Assembly: GCF_021742065.1 (NCBI RefSeq)
Contig: NZ_JAKKIE010000008.1
Location: forward strand, 1-64,000
Direction of reading: 5' to 3'
Length of the DNA stretch: 64,000 nt
Origin: Rhizorhapis sp. SPR117
GTDB taxonomy: Bacteria > Pseudomonadota > Alphaproteobacteria > Sphingomonadales > Sphingomonadaceae
Shown here one piece after another: positions 46,320 to 55,219 of the stretch. How positions within the stretch are numbered: position 1 is the stretch's first letter; each line of letters starts with the position of its first letter. Position numbers and translations under genes: made by a program. Under the pieces are notes generated by a model. The model was given only the letters and a program-made list of their open reading frames with translations, was not told the DNA's origin and ran no database searches.

Positions 46320-47372
46320 TTACTCCGCCGCGATCCCCGCCTTGGAGAACATGTCCTCGCCGTCATCCTTCGCTGGGGCGTCATCATTCGCCTTGACCTT
46401 CTTGCGCCGGTCGAAGCTGTCCCAGACTTCGTTCCAGTTCCCCCGTGTCGCGGCCTTGCTGTATTCCGTCGCGCGGGTTTCGAAGAAGTTGGCGTGTTCG
46501 ACGCCGTTGAGGAGCGGGGCGAGCCAGGGGAGGGGGTGTTCGTCGATCATGTAGATCGGCTGGAATCCCAATTGGCCCAGACGCCAGTCGGCGATGTAGC
46601 GGATGTATTTCTTGATTTCCTTCGCCGTCATGCCGGGGACCGGGCCATGTTCAAAGGCCAGGTCGATGAATGCATCCTCCAGCCGGACGGTTTTCTGGCA
46701 CACGTCCATAATGTCTTCACGCACCGCGCGGGTCATGCAGTCGCGTTCCTTGACGAAGGCGTGGAACAGCTTGGTAATGCCTTCGCAATGCAGGCTTTCG
46801 TCGCGGATCGACCAGGTGACGATCTGGCCCATGCCCTTCATCTTGTTGAAACGCGGGAAGTTCATCAGCATGGCGAAGCTGGCGAACAGTTGCAGTCCTT
46901 CGGTAAAGCCGCCGAACATGGCGAGCGTGCGGGCGATGTCCTCATCGCTATCCACGCCGAATGTGGACAGATAATCGTGCTTGTCCTTCATCTCCTTGTA
47001 CTGAAGGAACATGCCATATTCGCTTTCGGGCATGCCGATAGTGTCAAGCAGATGGCTGTATGCGGCGATGTGGACCGTTTCCATGTTGGAAAAGGCGGTC
47101 AGCATCATCTTGATCTCGGTCGGCTTGAACACGCGGCCATATTTGTCGTGATAGCAATCCTGCACCTCGACATCGGCCTGCGTGAAAAAGCGGAAGATCT
47201 GCGTAAGCAGATTGCGCTCATGGTCGGTGAGCTTTTGTGCCCAATCGCGGCAATCCTCGCCCAGCGGCACTTCTTCGGGCATCCAGTGGATTTGCTGCTG
47301 GCGCTTCCAGAAATCGAACGCCCAGGGATATTCGAAGGGCTTATACTGTTTGGACGCTTGAAGAAGAGGCAT
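46320..47372 (-). CDS. nrdB: Ribonucleoside-diphosphate reductase beta subunit (class I)
   Basis: 350 residues, ferritin-like. NMETVHIAAYSHLL contains the diiron Glu and His plus the nearby tyrosine expected to form the radical. HERNLLTQIFRFFTQADVEVQD precedes it, and RDESLHCEGITKLFHAF is the second helix ligand set. It supplies the radical that NrdA uses to reduce ribonucleotides. Order on this strand is nrdA, a 79-residue membrane protein gene, nrdB. Confidence 0.95.
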   Translation of the reverse strand: MPLLQASKQYKPFEYPWAFDFWKRQQQIHWMPEEVPLGEDCRDWAQKLTDHERNLLTQIFRFFTQADVEVQDCYHDKYGRVFKPTEIKMMLTAFSNMETVHIAAYSHLLDTIGMPESEYGMFLQYKEMKDKHDYLSTFGVDSDEDIARTLAMFGGFTEGLQLFASFAMLMNFPRFNKMKGMGQIVTWSIRDESLHCEGITKLFHAFVKERDCMTRAVREDIMDVCQKTVRLEDAFIDLAFEHGPVPGMTAKEIKKYIRYIADWRLGQLGFQPIYMIDEHPLPWLAPLLNGVEHANFFETRATEYSKAATRGNWNEVWDSFDRRKKVKANDDAPAKDDGEDMFSKAGIAAE

Positions 47373-47396
47373 GTGGGCTACTCCCGCCGAGTAAAT

Positions 47397-47636
47397 TCAA
47401 TAGTTTAATATGCTGTCGAACAGGTGAAACGCACCTAATATGGTGAGTATGCCACCCAGAATGAAGACAAGGCCGATGCCCCGTGTGACGCGCAGAGAAA
47501 AGGAACTGCGTATATGCCCGTGGCTGTCCATCACCTTGCGCCGATCCGGCTTCAATGTCACCTTGCCCCAGAGAAGCAGGAACAAGCCTATGCCGATGAA
47601 GACGGCGGCGACAAGGAAGGGGATGATATAGGCCAT
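47397..47636 (-). CDS. Small membrane protein between nrdA and nrdB
   Basis: 79 residues with two membrane helices: about 4-24 (IIPFLVAAVFIGIGLFLLLW) and 52-72 (GIGLVFILGGILTILGAFHLF). Between them is a basic loop. Spacing of 24 bases to nrdB and 62 to nrdA, same strand, argues for a real gene. I do not recognise a family. Its place between RNR subunits is unusual. Confidence 0.65.
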   Translation of the reverse strand: MAYIIPFLVAAVFIGIGLFLLLWGKVTLKPDRRKVMDSHGHIRSSFSLRVTRGIGLVFILGGILTILGAFHLFDSILNY

Positions 47637-47698
47637 GTACCTATGCCCTCACCTCGTCATTGACATGCGAGGAGCGCCCCGCATTGCCAATGCCCCCG

Positions 47699-49657
47699 TC
47701 ATTGACATGCAAGGCACTCATCATAATCCGTGCTTTCGCCGATTTCGAATTTCGGCGCGTCGGCGGTGTTGTCCGCCTCTACCCCGCCTGCAAAACCCGC
47801 GCGCTGAACCGATTTGGACCGCAGGTAATAGAGCGATTTGATGCCCAGCTCCCACGCGCGATAGTGGAGCATGAGCAGGTCCCATTTGTCGACGTCCGCC
47901 GGAATGAACAGATTCAGCGATTGCGCCTGATCGATATAGGGCGTGCGATCGGCGGCCAGTTCGAGTAGCCAGCGCTGGTCGATTTCGAAGCTGGTCTTGA
48001 ACGCGTCCTTTTCTTCGGGCGTCAGGAAGTCGAGATGCTGTACCGAACCATTTTTTTCGAGGATCGAGTTCCAGACATTGGCGCTGTCCTTGCTCTTTTC
48101 CTGCAGCAGTTTTTCGAGATACGGGTTCTTGATCGAAAAGCTGCCCGATAGCGTCTTATGCGTATAGACGTTCGCCGGGATCGGTTCGATGCAGGCACTG
48201 GTGCCGCCGCAGATGATAGAGATCGACGCGGTCGGTGCGATTGCCATCTTGCAGGAAAACCGCTCCATCACGCCCATTTCGGCTGCATCGGGGCAGGGAC
48301 CACGCTCTTGCGCCAGCATCATCGACGCATCATTCACCCGCGCGTTGATATGCTTGAAGATTTTGAGGTTCCAGCTCTTGGCCAGCGCGGATTCAAAACC
48401 GAGGCCACGTGCCTGCAGAAAACTGTGGAAACCCATGACCCCTAAGCCAACCGAGCGTTCGCGGCTTGCCGAATATTTCGCGCGAGCCATTTCGTCGGGC
48501 GCGCGGTCGATATAATCCTGCAGCACATTGTCGAGGAAGCGCATGACATCCTCGATGAACTGTTTGTCGCCGTTCCATTGGTCCCAGGTTTCCAGGTTGA
48601 GCGAAGAAAGGCAGCATACCGCCGTGCGGTCGTTGCCCAGATGGTCGCGTCCGGTCGGCAGGGTGATTTCGCTGCACAGGTTGGACGTTGAAACCTTCAG
48701 CCCCAATTCGCGGTGATGCCGGGGCATCATCCGATTCACCTGATCGGAGAAAACAATATAGGGTTCGCCGGTGGCAAGACGGGTTTCGACAAGTTTCTGG
48801 AACAGCGAGCGCGCATCGACCTTCGCCCGGACAGAGCCGTCCTTGGGGGATTTCAGCTCCCACTCGGTCCCATCACGCACCGCCTCCATAAAGGCGTCGG
48901 TCAGGAGCACCCCATGATGCAGGTTCAGCGCCTTGCGGTTGAAGTCGCCGCTCGGCTTGCGGATTTCAAGGAACTCCTCAATTTCCGGATGCGAAACGTC
49001 GAGATAGCAGGCCGCAGACCCCCGGCGCAGGCTGCCCTGGCTAATTGCGAGGGTGAGCGAATCCATGACCCGAACGAAGGGGATGATGCCCGATGTCTTG
49101 CCGTTGAGACCTACCGGCTCGCCAATACCGCGTACATGGCCCCAATAGGTGCCGATGCCGCCACCGCGCGAGGCGAGCCACACATTCTCGTTCCATGTGT
49201 TGACGATGCCTTCAAGACTATCGTCAACAGAGTTCAGGTAGCAACTGATCGGCAGACCGCGTCCGGTGCCGCCGTTCGACAGCACAGGCGTTGCCGGCAT
49301 GAACCACAGGCGGCTGATATAGTCGTAGATGCGCTGGGCATGCTCGGCATCATCGGCATAGGCCGACGCGACGCGTACAAAAAGGTCCTGAAAACTCTCG
49401 CCGGGCAGCAGATAGCGGTCCTTGAGCGTTTCCTTGCCGAAATCGGTCAGCAGCGCGTCACGGCTTTCATCTTTTTTCACGGGATAAAGCTGCGGCCGCA
49501 CCGTGTGGCTGGTCTCTTCCGTCGCTGCGGAGGCCATGGCTTCCGCCAACTTTTCCGTTGCCGCCTGCGCGGCTTTTGCCGGCGCTTCCAACACTTCGCT
49601 GTCCTGTGTCATTGTCACGTCGCCTGCACCTGTTTCCTGGGTATCTCTGAAATCCAT
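47699..49657 (-). CDS. nrdA: Ribonucleoside-diphosphate reductase alpha subunit (class I)
   Basis: 652 residues. Active-site cysteines appear in GLPISCYLNSVDDSLEG, in STSNLCSEITLP and in the mobile C-terminal ECLACQ pair. The first 55 residues are an Ala/Glu-rich linker; no ATP-cone (overall-activity) domain is present, and the protein is about 100 residues shorter than the E. coli type. Activity control by dATP therefore needs another route. The long upstream region carries NrdR-like boxes. ATG 49657 is taken; ATG 14 codons later is possible. Confidence 0.95.
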   Translation of the reverse strand: MDFRDTQETGAGDVTMTQDSEVLEAPAKAAQAATEKLAEAMASAATEETSHTVRPQLYPVKKDESRDALLTDFGKETLKDRYLLPGESFQDLFVRVASAYADDAEHAQRIYDYISRLWFMPATPVLSNGGTGRGLPISCYLNSVDDSLEGIVNTWNENVWLASRGGGIGTYWGHVRGIGEPVGLNGKTSGIIPFVRVMDSLTLAISQGSLRRGSAACYLDVSHPEIEEFLEIRKPSGDFNRKALNLHHGVLLTDAFMEAVRDGTEWELKSPKDGSVRAKVDARSLFQKLVETRLATGEPYIVFSDQVNRMMPRHHRELGLKVSTSNLCSEITLPTGRDHLGNDRTAVCCLSSLNLETWDQWNGDKQFIEDVMRFLDNVLQDYIDRAPDEMARAKYSASRERSVGLGVMGFHSFLQARGLGFESALAKSWNLKIFKHINARVNDASMMLAQERGPCPDAAEMGVMERFSCKMAIAPTASISIICGGTSACIEPIPANVYTHKTLSGSFSIKNPYLEKLLQEKSKDSANVWNSILEKNGSVQHLDFLTPEEKDAFKTSFEIDQRWLLELAADRTPYIDQAQSLNLFIPADVDKWDLLMLHYRAWELGIKSLYYLRSKSVQRAGFAGGVEADNTADAPKFEIGESTDYDECLACQ

Positions 49658-49822
49658 GTTCGCCCCCGAATGTTCCCGTTCCGTTCGACTCGGCTAACCG
49701 CTTTTGAGGCAAGCGTCCGGTCTAGCATTATCCGTCAGCAATTTGGACCACGAATTTACAAAATTTCCGCTGTCCAACGGGCAAAGATGAGACCGGGCAC
49801 CGAAACAAGTCGTCGCCATGAA

Positions 49823-49838
49823 ACACAATCTGTTGGGT
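49823..49838. promoter_or_regulatory. NrdR-box-like sequence 1 upstream of nrdA
   Basis: ACACAATCTGTTGGGT agrees with the NrdR consensus ACACWATATATWGTGT at 13 of 16 positions. It is 166 bases upstream of the nrdA ATG; box 2 starts 33 bases further, about three helical turns, the usual pairing geometry. Confidence 0.5.
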
Positions 49839-49855
49839 CACCCCCGTAAGCCCTG

Positions 49856-49871
49856 ATACAACAGATAGTGC
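49856..49871. promoter_or_regulatory. NrdR-box-like sequence 2 upstream of nrdA
   Basis: ATACAACAGATAGTGC agrees with the NrdR consensus at 12 of 16 positions. Its pairing with box 1 at a 33-base offset is the main reason to take either seriously. No nrdR gene is in the window. Confidence 0.45.
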
Positions 49872-49958
49872 CACAGATGAATCTTGATGCAAGAGGGTAA
49901 AACAGGCTTCGACGATTCGATTCGCCGCCAAAAGGACTCGTCCCACCGGCAGCTGAGA

Positions 49959-49972
49959 TCACAATATTGTGA
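49959..49972. promoter_or_regulatory. Perfect 14-base palindrome in the nrdA leader
   Basis: TCACAATATTGTGA is fully self-complementary. Its spacing does not fit an NrdR box. A dimeric regulator could bind here; which one is not known. Confidence 0.35.
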
Positions 49973-50144
49973 CAAACCAAGGCCCTCTGCGGCTTTGCGC
50001 GTATACGGTGCTGGCAGGCGCAGCGAACAGGCTCTGCACAAAAATATTTTTCGCCCTTCAGGGGGTTAACGGCATTGACTTTCAATGAAGGTCGGAAGGT
50101 CCGCGCGTCGCTGCCCAGGCTACATTATGGTCGGTTTATCCGCT

Positions 50145-50816
50145 TTAAAAATCCGGCTTTTCATAATGGGAGGGGGGCGCAATCACTTCCATTCGTTCTG
50201 ACAACAAGGGACGGAAGGATGGGCGGGATTTAAAACCGGCATACCAGCGCTTGGTCGGTTCGTGCCCAATCCAGTCGATGCCTCCCAGATAATCCGCGAC
50301 TGAAATGTGCGCCGCCGCGCTGATATCCGCCAGACTCATCGTTGCGCCACCCATCCAGTTTCGATAGTCCAGCAGATAGTCCATATAATCCATATGCGTA
50401 TTGGCGCGCTTCATCGCCTCTCGCAAGGTCCGCGCATCAGGAGCGGCGCGGTCGACGATTCGTTTACGCATCCTCTCATGCAGGAGCGGAGCCACTACAT
50501 CGCCATAGAAATTTTCGTCGAACCACGCGGTTAGCCGCCGGATTTCGGCACGGTTCGTCGCGCTACCGCTGATCAGCGGGAATTTTTCGACTGTCTCCTC
50601 GAAATATTCGCAGATCGCCTGTGAATTGATGAGGGTTATGTTGCGTTCCACATCGGCCATGACAGGGGTACTGCCCGCCGGGTTCATGTCGAGAAATTCG
50701 TCCCGCTGCAACCATGGGGATTCGCGCACCAGATCGTACCCGATTCCCTTTTCACCCAGCAACAGCCGTACCTTTCGGGAGAAAGGACATAGGGGGAATT
50801 GATAGAGCTGCCACAT
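50145..50816 (-). CDS. Glutathione S-transferase family protein
   Basis: 223 residues. A thioredoxin-fold N-terminus (LYQFPLCPFSRKVRLLLGEKG, Cys/Ser in CPFS near 10-13; NPAGSTPVM is the cis-Pro loop, INSQAICEYFE the glutathione-binding Ser) is followed by a helical GST-C domain. Members of this bacterial subgroup, with CPFSRK, resemble the plant-type lambda/omega forms and often act as reductases. Function not resolvable. There are 220 bases upstream before the next gene, with no clear additional gene. Confidence 0.88.
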   Translation of the reverse strand: MWQLYQFPLCPFSRKVRLLLGEKGIGYDLVRESPWLQRDEFLDMNPAGSTPVMADVERNITLINSQAICEYFEETVEKFPLISGSATNRAEIRRLTAWFDENFYGDVVAPLLHERMRKRIVDRAAPDARTLREAMKRANTHMDYMDYLLDYRNWMGGATMSLADISAAAHISVADYLGGIDWIGHEPTKRWYAGFKSRPSFRPLLSERMEVIAPPSHYEKPDF

Positions 50817-51036
50817 ATCGCCCTATGTAGCGCGCGGGCGCATATATGCCAGCGGGGAAATGCGCCGATTGGGTTGTTTCAGGCAGGCGAGCCTTATTGG
50901 CTATCCAGAAGCCGCTTCAGCAGAACGGCGTCGGCGGCGCTCACGGCACCCCCCTATATCCAACGCCGTAGAGCCAATGTGGAATGGCCAAGGCCGCAGC
51001 AATTAATATGCTGCGCGCAAAAAGAGGGGTTGCACA

Positions 51037-51351
51037 TTGGTAGAGTTTTACAGATTCGATCTGCGCGGGCGATTGGCGTGGCGGCGATACGCGTTGGAAG
51101 GCCGAAAGAGCCTGAGCGATTATGACTGGGAGCGGGGAGTCTGGAAAATCCCGGCGTTGCATAAATCCCGCTCCAAAAGCCAAAGGCATATGGTCCTGAC
51201 CGGCGTTGCGCTCGCCACAAGCATCTTGGTCGCATTGGGGAGCATGCAATTTCCAGCATTGAGCCGCTCTGCCAGCGACGTTTTACACAACCTGAAGACA
51301 TGGGTGGGCATTGAGTCCGGCGCCTGCCAGTCAAGCAATCTCTTGGGTTGA
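51037..51351 (+). CDS. Small hypothetical protein with one membrane helix
   Basis: 104 residues from TTG 51037 (LVEFYRFDLRGRLAWRRYAL), preceded by AAAGAGGGG seven bases upstream. The N-terminal 45 residues are basic and aromatic, then HMVLTGVALATSILVALGSM (about 51-70) could be a helix in the membrane. It is not recognised. The reading frame competes with minus-strand frames here, so existence is moderately supported only by the ribosome site and protein-like composition. Confidence 0.5.
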   Translation: MVEFYRFDLRGRLAWRRYALEGRKSLSDYDWERGVWKIPALHKSRSKSQRHMVLTGVALATSILVALGSMQFPALSRSASDVLHNLKTWVGIESGACQSSNLLG

Positions 51352-51476
51352 ATGACAGGCTGGCGCATGCGGCCTGTTGATGCCTTTTTACATTCTGCGC
51401 GCAAAGATTTTTCGGGCTATTGGCGTGTCAAGGGTCTAGGCATTGCCTGGGCACCACGCCCATGAAGGAAGTCGTC

Positions 51477-51602
51477 ATGGCCAAGAGCCAGAAGAAATCG
51501 AGCCGCGAAATTCGTAAACCCAAGGCGGAAAAACCCAAGAAGCAGAATGCGTCCAACCCTTCAACCAAGCCAGGGCCGGTGGGCATCACCACTCTGAAAT
51601 AG
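51477..51602 (+). CDS. Lys/Pro-rich conserved micro-protein
   Basis: 41 residues from ATG 51477: [20 protein letters not shown], then [21 protein letters not shown]. The [13 protein letters not shown] pattern is found in short proteins near the end of many proteobacterial genomes' gene lists, so I believe it is real although too short for most callers. Very basic and proline-rich; probably unstructured and nucleic-acid associated. GAAGGAAG lies just upstream. Confidence 0.6.
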   Translation: MAKSQKKSSREIRKPKAEKPKKQNASNPSTKPGPVGITTLK

Positions 51603-51622
51603 ATGCGACTCCCCGTTTGGAC

Positions 51623-51715
51623 ATGCTTCAGGACCGGTTGACGGGCGATCCTGCTTTGCGCACACCGCACGGCAGGATGGCTGTCAAACAGGTGCTGGCA
51701 AAGGGACGTTCATGA
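51623..51715 (+). CDS. Candidate 30-residue leader ORF ahead of ung
   Basis: ATG 51623 to TGA 51715 encodes [20 protein letters not shown] and ten more residues; its stop overlaps the ung ATG as ATGA. Such an overlap suggests translational coupling, but the ORF is tiny, has no known family and no strong ribosome site, and may be chance. Confidence 0.3.
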   Translation: MLQDRLTGDPALRTPHGRMAVKQVLAKGRS

Positions 51716-52401
51716 GCGGCGAAGTGAAATTGCATGAAAGCTGGCGCGGACCGCTCGCGGGCGAGTTTGCCAGTCCTTATATGCAGGGGCTCAAAGCCTT
51801 CCTGCTGGACGAAAAGGCACGCGGCAAGCGGATTTTTCCTAAAGGAAGCGAGTATTTCCGCGCGCTGGATCTAACGCCGCTGGAATCCGTACGCGTGGTG
51901 ATATTGGGACAGGACCCCTATCATGGCGAGGGGCAGGCGCACGGATTGTGCTTTTCGGTGCAGCCGGGGGTGCGAACGCCGCCCTCCCTGGTCAATATTT
52001 TCAAGGAATTGCATAGCGACCTCGGTATCGCCCGGCCGGGACACGGATTTCTTGAAGCTTGGGCACGGCAAGGCGTGCTGCTTTTAAACAGTGTGTTGAC
52101 GGTGGAAATGGGACGGGCCGCTTCGCATCAGAGCAAGGGGTGGGAACGCTTCACCGACGCCGTAATTGCACAGGTGAACAAACGTTATGAACCGGTCGTG
52201 TTCATGCTGTGGGGCAGCTACGCGCAAAAAAAGGCTGCATTCGTGGACAGCGCCCGCCATCTGGTACTCAAGGCGGCACATCCGTCGCCACTGTCGGCGC
52301 ATAATGGCTTTTTGGGCTGCCGGCATTTTTCAAAAGCAAACGCATTTCTGGAAAGTCACGGCCTGCCGCCGATCGATTGGGCGCTGCCAGAGCAGGCGTA
52401 A
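51712..52401 (+). CDS. ung: Uracil-DNA glycosylase (family 1)
   Basis: 229 residues. [18 protein letters not shown] contains the catalytic Asp and water-activating loop, [12 protein letters not shown] the uracil-binding strand, and [17 protein letters not shown] the DNA-intercalating HPSPLS loop. It removes uracil from DNA to start base-excision repair. Start overlaps the stop of a possible leader ORF. Confidence 0.96.
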   Translation: MSGEVKLHESWRGPLAGEFASPYMQGLKAFLLDEKARGKRIFPKGSEYFRALDLTPLESVRVVILGQDPYHGEGQAHGLCFSVQPGVRTPPSLVNIFKELHSDLGIARPGHGFLEAWARQGVLLLNSVLTVEMGRAASHQSKGWERFTDAVIAQVNKRYEPVVFMLWGSYAQKKAAFVDSARHLVLKAAHPSPLSAHNGFLGCRHFSKANAFLESHGLPPIDWALPEQA

Positions 52402-52512
52402 CGCTGGTGCATGCGGGGCGCGGACCGCCGGTACGCGGTTGATTTTTCCTTTTGAATAATGCTTGGTTACGGAACCGAACACTCGCATGGGAATGAAGGG
52501 GATTATCGTTCA

Positions 52513-52866
52513 ATGACGGTCACCATGTACGGCATCAAGAATTGCGATACCATCAAGAAGGCGCGGGTGTGGCTGGAAAGCCATGGCATCGCCTATGATT
52601 TTCATGACTATAAGGCTGTCGGAATCGATGCAGCGCGGCTGGATGACTGGTTTGACAAGGTTGGTTGGGACGTGGTGCTGAATAAGGCGGGCACGACATT
52701 CAGGAAGCTGCCTGACGCTGACAAGCAAGGATTGGATGCGGACAAGGTAAAGACGTTAATGATCGCGCAGCCTTCAATGATAAAGCGCCCGGTGCTTGAC
52801 CTTGGCGGAACCTTGCTTGTGGGGTTCAAGCCAGAGCTTTATGAGCAGGCGCTGGCTTCGGCCTGA
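52513..52866 (+). CDS. ArsC/Spx family reductase-like protein
   Basis: About 117 residues. MYGIKNCDTIKKARVWLESHGI has the single N-terminal Cys (CxxxK rather than the CxxC of glutaredoxins), and the C-terminal KRPVLDLGGTLLVGFKPELYE is the Spx/ArsC-type end. Chromosomal members of this YffB-like group are not arsenate reductases in most cases, and no ars genes are nearby. The ATG at 52513 is chosen; an upstream frame adds unlike sequence. Confidence 0.88.
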   Translation: MTVTMYGIKNCDTIKKARVWLESHGIAYDFHDYKAVGIDAARLDDWFDKVGWDVVLNKAGTTFRKLPDADKQGLDADKVKTLMIAQPSMIKRPVLDLGGTLLVGFKPELYEQALASA

Positions 52867-52903
52867 TCGAATCGCTCCCAGAACAACAGGATTCCCACGC
52901 GCC

Positions 52904-53287
52904 ATGACACGTACTTTGATTTCCTCCGGCTCGCCTTTTGAAAAGACCGTCGGCTACAGCCGGGCGGTGGTGCAGGGGGATTGGTGCTTTGTGGCGGGCA
53001 CAACGGGTTATGATCCGGAAACCCGTGCAATGCCGGATGATGTGAAGGATCAGGCGAGGAATGCGCTGGCCGTGGTTGAAAAGGCGCTGGCAGAAGGCGG
53101 TTTTGCGCTTACCGATGTAGTGCGGGCGACCTATTATATTACCGACATGGCCTATTGGGACGAAATCGGGCCGGTGCTGGGCGCGAAGTTTGGGGAGGTT
53201 CGACCGGCGGCCAGCTGTCTCGTGGTTGGCCTTGTGAAGCCGGAAATGAAGTTTGAGGTTGAAGTGGCGGCTTTGCGGCAGTCTTGA
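52904..53287 (+). CDS. RidA family protein (YjgF)
   Basis: 127 residues. SSGSPFEKTVGYSRAVVQGDWCFVAGTTGYDP is the RidA N-terminus, and ARNALAVVEKALAEGG, VVRATYYITDMAYWDEIGPVLG and VRPAASCLVVGLVKPEMKFEVEVAA follow. RidA proteins deaminate reactive enamines from PLP enzymes; this is one of the Rid subfamilies lacking some of the archetypal active-site residues, so exact activity is uncertain. A ten-base gap separates it from the following acyltransferase gene. Confidence 0.9.
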   Translation: MTRTLISSGSPFEKTVGYSRAVVQGDWCFVAGTTGYDPETRAMPDDVKDQARNALAVVEKALAEGGFALTDVVRATYYITDMAYWDEIGPVLGAKFGEVRPAASCLVVGLVKPEMKFEVEVAALRQS

Positions 53288-53296
53288 GCAAAAGAC

Positions 53297-54379
53297 ATGG
53301 TAATGCCCGCGCTTGATGTCCAGCTATCGGCGCTTGGGGACCAGAGCGTTCTGGCGGATAGATGGCAGGGGCTTGAAGCGCGATCACAGGGGAGCTTCTT
53401 TCTGGGCTGGACCTGGATGGGGGCATGGCTTGCCACCACTGGCGCGCGTCCGGAATTGCTGAGTGTCCAAAGCGATCGGCGGGACATTGCACTGGCGCTG
53501 ATCGGGCATGGGATGGCACGCCGGCCACTGGGTCGGGTGCCCACGCTGTTCCTCAATCAGGCGGGTGATCGTCCAGCCGACCGGGCTTTTATCGAATATA
53601 ATGGCGTATTGAAGTCCGATGACGCTTCTGAAGGGACGGAAGCGGCCATCATGCGCCAATTGTTTAGGCGCAATGATTGGCGGGTGCTGCGGCTTGCCGG
53701 AATGCTATCCGATGCTCCGTTTGCGGCGGCGGGGCCGTTTCATCGCAGGATAGTGACCAGCCGATCCCCGGCCTATTTTGTCGATCTGGACGCGGTCCGT
53801 GTGGCGAAGGGCGATTATCTGTCTTTGCTGAGCGCCAATAGCCGCGGGCAGATCCGCCGTTCGATGCGTGAATATGGCGGGGATGATCTGCATGTGACGC
53901 GTGCATCGACTGTGGTGGAGGCCAATGGCTGGCTGGCCGAAATGATGACGTTGAATGCGGGGCGACATGCCGATAATGCTTGGGATGAGCCGCTGTTCCA
54001 GGCCTTTGCGCATGCGCTGGTACTGCGCGGCATGGATAATGGCGAAGTTGAATTGCTGCGCGTGGCACAGGGCGGGCATATCCTCGGTTATCTGCTGAAT
54101 TTTGTCTATCGCGGGCGGGCGATGAATTATCAGTCGGCGTTTGCGCCCGGCCTTTCATCAAAGGCAAAGCCGGGACTGATGTGCCATGTCGCCGCAGTAG
54201 CCCGCTATGCCGATATGGAGTGCAGTCTTTATTCTCTGTTGGCTGGCAATGATCAATATAAGCAAAGCTTGTCGACCGGGCATGAGATATTACAGTGGTG
54301 GAACATGGAGCGCTTTTCACCGATGCTTGAGGTTGAGCATCTGCTCCGCCGGATATTCAGACGCCCAGTTTGCGCATGA
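53297..54379 (+). CDS. GNAT-fold acyltransferase (BioF2-like, Acetyltransf_6)
   Basis: 360 residues. An N-terminal GNAT-like half is followed by a second half with YLSLLSANSRGQIRRSMREYGGDD, GHILGYLLNFVYRGRAMNYQSAF and a C-terminal QYKQSLSTGHE, the pattern of the Acetyltransf_6/BioF2-like (FemAB-related, CelD) family. Its 3' end overlaps the cupin gene convergently by 23 bases. A second such protein is encoded 1 kb away on the other strand. The acyl acceptor is unknown. Confidence 0.78.
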   Translation: MVMPALDVQLSALGDQSVLADRWQGLEARSQGSFFLGWTWMGAWLATTGARPELLSVQSDRRDIALALIGHGMARRPLGRVPTLFLNQAGDRPADRAFIEYNGVLKSDDASEGTEAAIMRQLFRRNDWRVLRLAGMLSDAPFAAAGPFHRRIVTSRSPAYFVDLDAVRVAKGDYLSLLSANSRGQIRRSMREYGGDDLHVTRASTVVEANGWLAEMMTLNAGRHADNAWDEPLFQAFAHALVLRGMDNGEVELLRVAQGGHILGYLLNFVYRGRAMNYQSAFAPGLSSKAKPGLMCHVAAVARYADMECSLYSLLAGNDQYKQSLSTGHEILQWWNMERFSPMLEVEHLLRRIFRRPVCA

Positions 54380-55217
54380 TGCGATAGAACAGGCGAGCCA
54401 GCGCTTGCCGTTCGGGAGCCTTGCCAATGGATACAAGGGGCAGGGACCATCGGCGAAGCGTTGCATTCAGGCTGTGCAGTTCGCCCTCGGCCACGCTGCG
54501 TTTCGAACGCCAGGTAATGGAAAAGCTGATGGATACCGACGGGCCATTTTGTACGAAATGCGGTGCCTTGACTGGAACCAGCAGGGCGTCTCCGGGGGTA
54601 AGGTGCACCTTTGTTCCCTTGGCCAGAAATGCGTCGTTCCAGGCAAGATTGCGGTGGCTGCCGCCATGGAAGCTCTCGCTCTGGCGGGGTGGCACCAGCG
54701 CCTCGTCGCCGGGGGGAAAGACCGTCATGGTCTTTTCGCCTTCGATCTGCAGCAGGATGTTATGTTCCGGGTCCATGTGAAAGGGCGTGACGCTGTTCGG
54801 AGAGGAGAGGAAGATGAAGGCCTCCATATGCAGCATCGGCCCAGTTTGGGCCTCTACCAGCGGAGCGATTTCGGTCAGAGCGCTTTCCAGCAATGACCTG
54901 TAGCCATGGTCGCGTTCGATATTTTTGAGCACCATCCAGGACCCGTTGTCGTCTATACTGCGGATCGTGTCGCTAACGGATAGTCCATTGGCTGGCGTGT
55001 CTTCAGGACGAATGCCAATTGGCAGGTCGCCGCGATTATATTCGACGCGATCGTTGGGCAACCGTTCGGCCAACGCAGCCAGTGCTTCGCGTGTGAGCAG
55101 CGCATGACCCGAAAGATTGTGGCCAAGCCGGACGTGGGCATCGGGATATGCCTGTTCGAACAACGCTCGCGTCGTGTCAGGAAAGACCTGGGGAATTATA
55201 TCAGCCTGTATTGTCAT
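54357..55217 (-). CDS. Cupin-8/JmjC-like dioxygenase-fold protein
   Basis: 286 residues. The cupin-like core has FHMDPEHNILLQIEGEKTMTVF, with the HxD iron-binding pair, and GDALLVPVKAPHFVQNG with the distal His, as in Fe(II)/2-oxoglutarate cupin_8 proteins. It probably hydroxylates a small molecule or protein. Gap of two bases to the upstream GNAT gene on the same strand, so they form an operon. Confidence 0.85.
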   Translation of the reverse strand: MTIQADIIPQVFPDTTRALFEQAYPDAHVRLGHNLSGHALLTREALAALAERLPNDRVEYNRGDLPIGIRPEDTPANGLSVSDTIRSIDDNGSWMVLKNIERDHGYRSLLESALTEIAPLVEAQTGPMLHMEAFIFLSSPNSVTPFHMDPEHNILLQIEGEKTMTVFPPGDEALVPPRQSESFHGGSHRNLAWNDAFLAKGTKVHLTPGDALLVPVKAPHFVQNGPSVSISFSITWRSKRSVAEGELHSLNATLRRWSLPLVSIGKAPERQALARLFYRIMRKLGV

Positions 55218-55219
55218 GG

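Larger units (their letters stand above)
49658..50144. other. Leader/control region of nrdA
   Basis: 487 bases without a convincing gene, between nrdA and the gst gene (both minus strand). It holds a pair of NrdR-like boxes and a separate perfect 14-base palindrome (listed). The part from about 50040 has A/T-rich runs and a TTGACT on the plus strand, but no plus-strand gene follows, so it is probably incidental. Short reading frames here have no protein-like features. Confidence 0.6.

Noticed and set aside
49756..50085. 109-codon minus-strand frame in the nrdA leader
   Set aside because: No family features, low-complexity Arg/Cys/Ser composition, and it overlaps the palindrome and NrdR-like boxes.
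52513..52866. Arsenate reductase arsC
   Set aside because: Only the fold is shared; no arsenic genes nearby and the sequence is closer to the YffB/Spx-like group.
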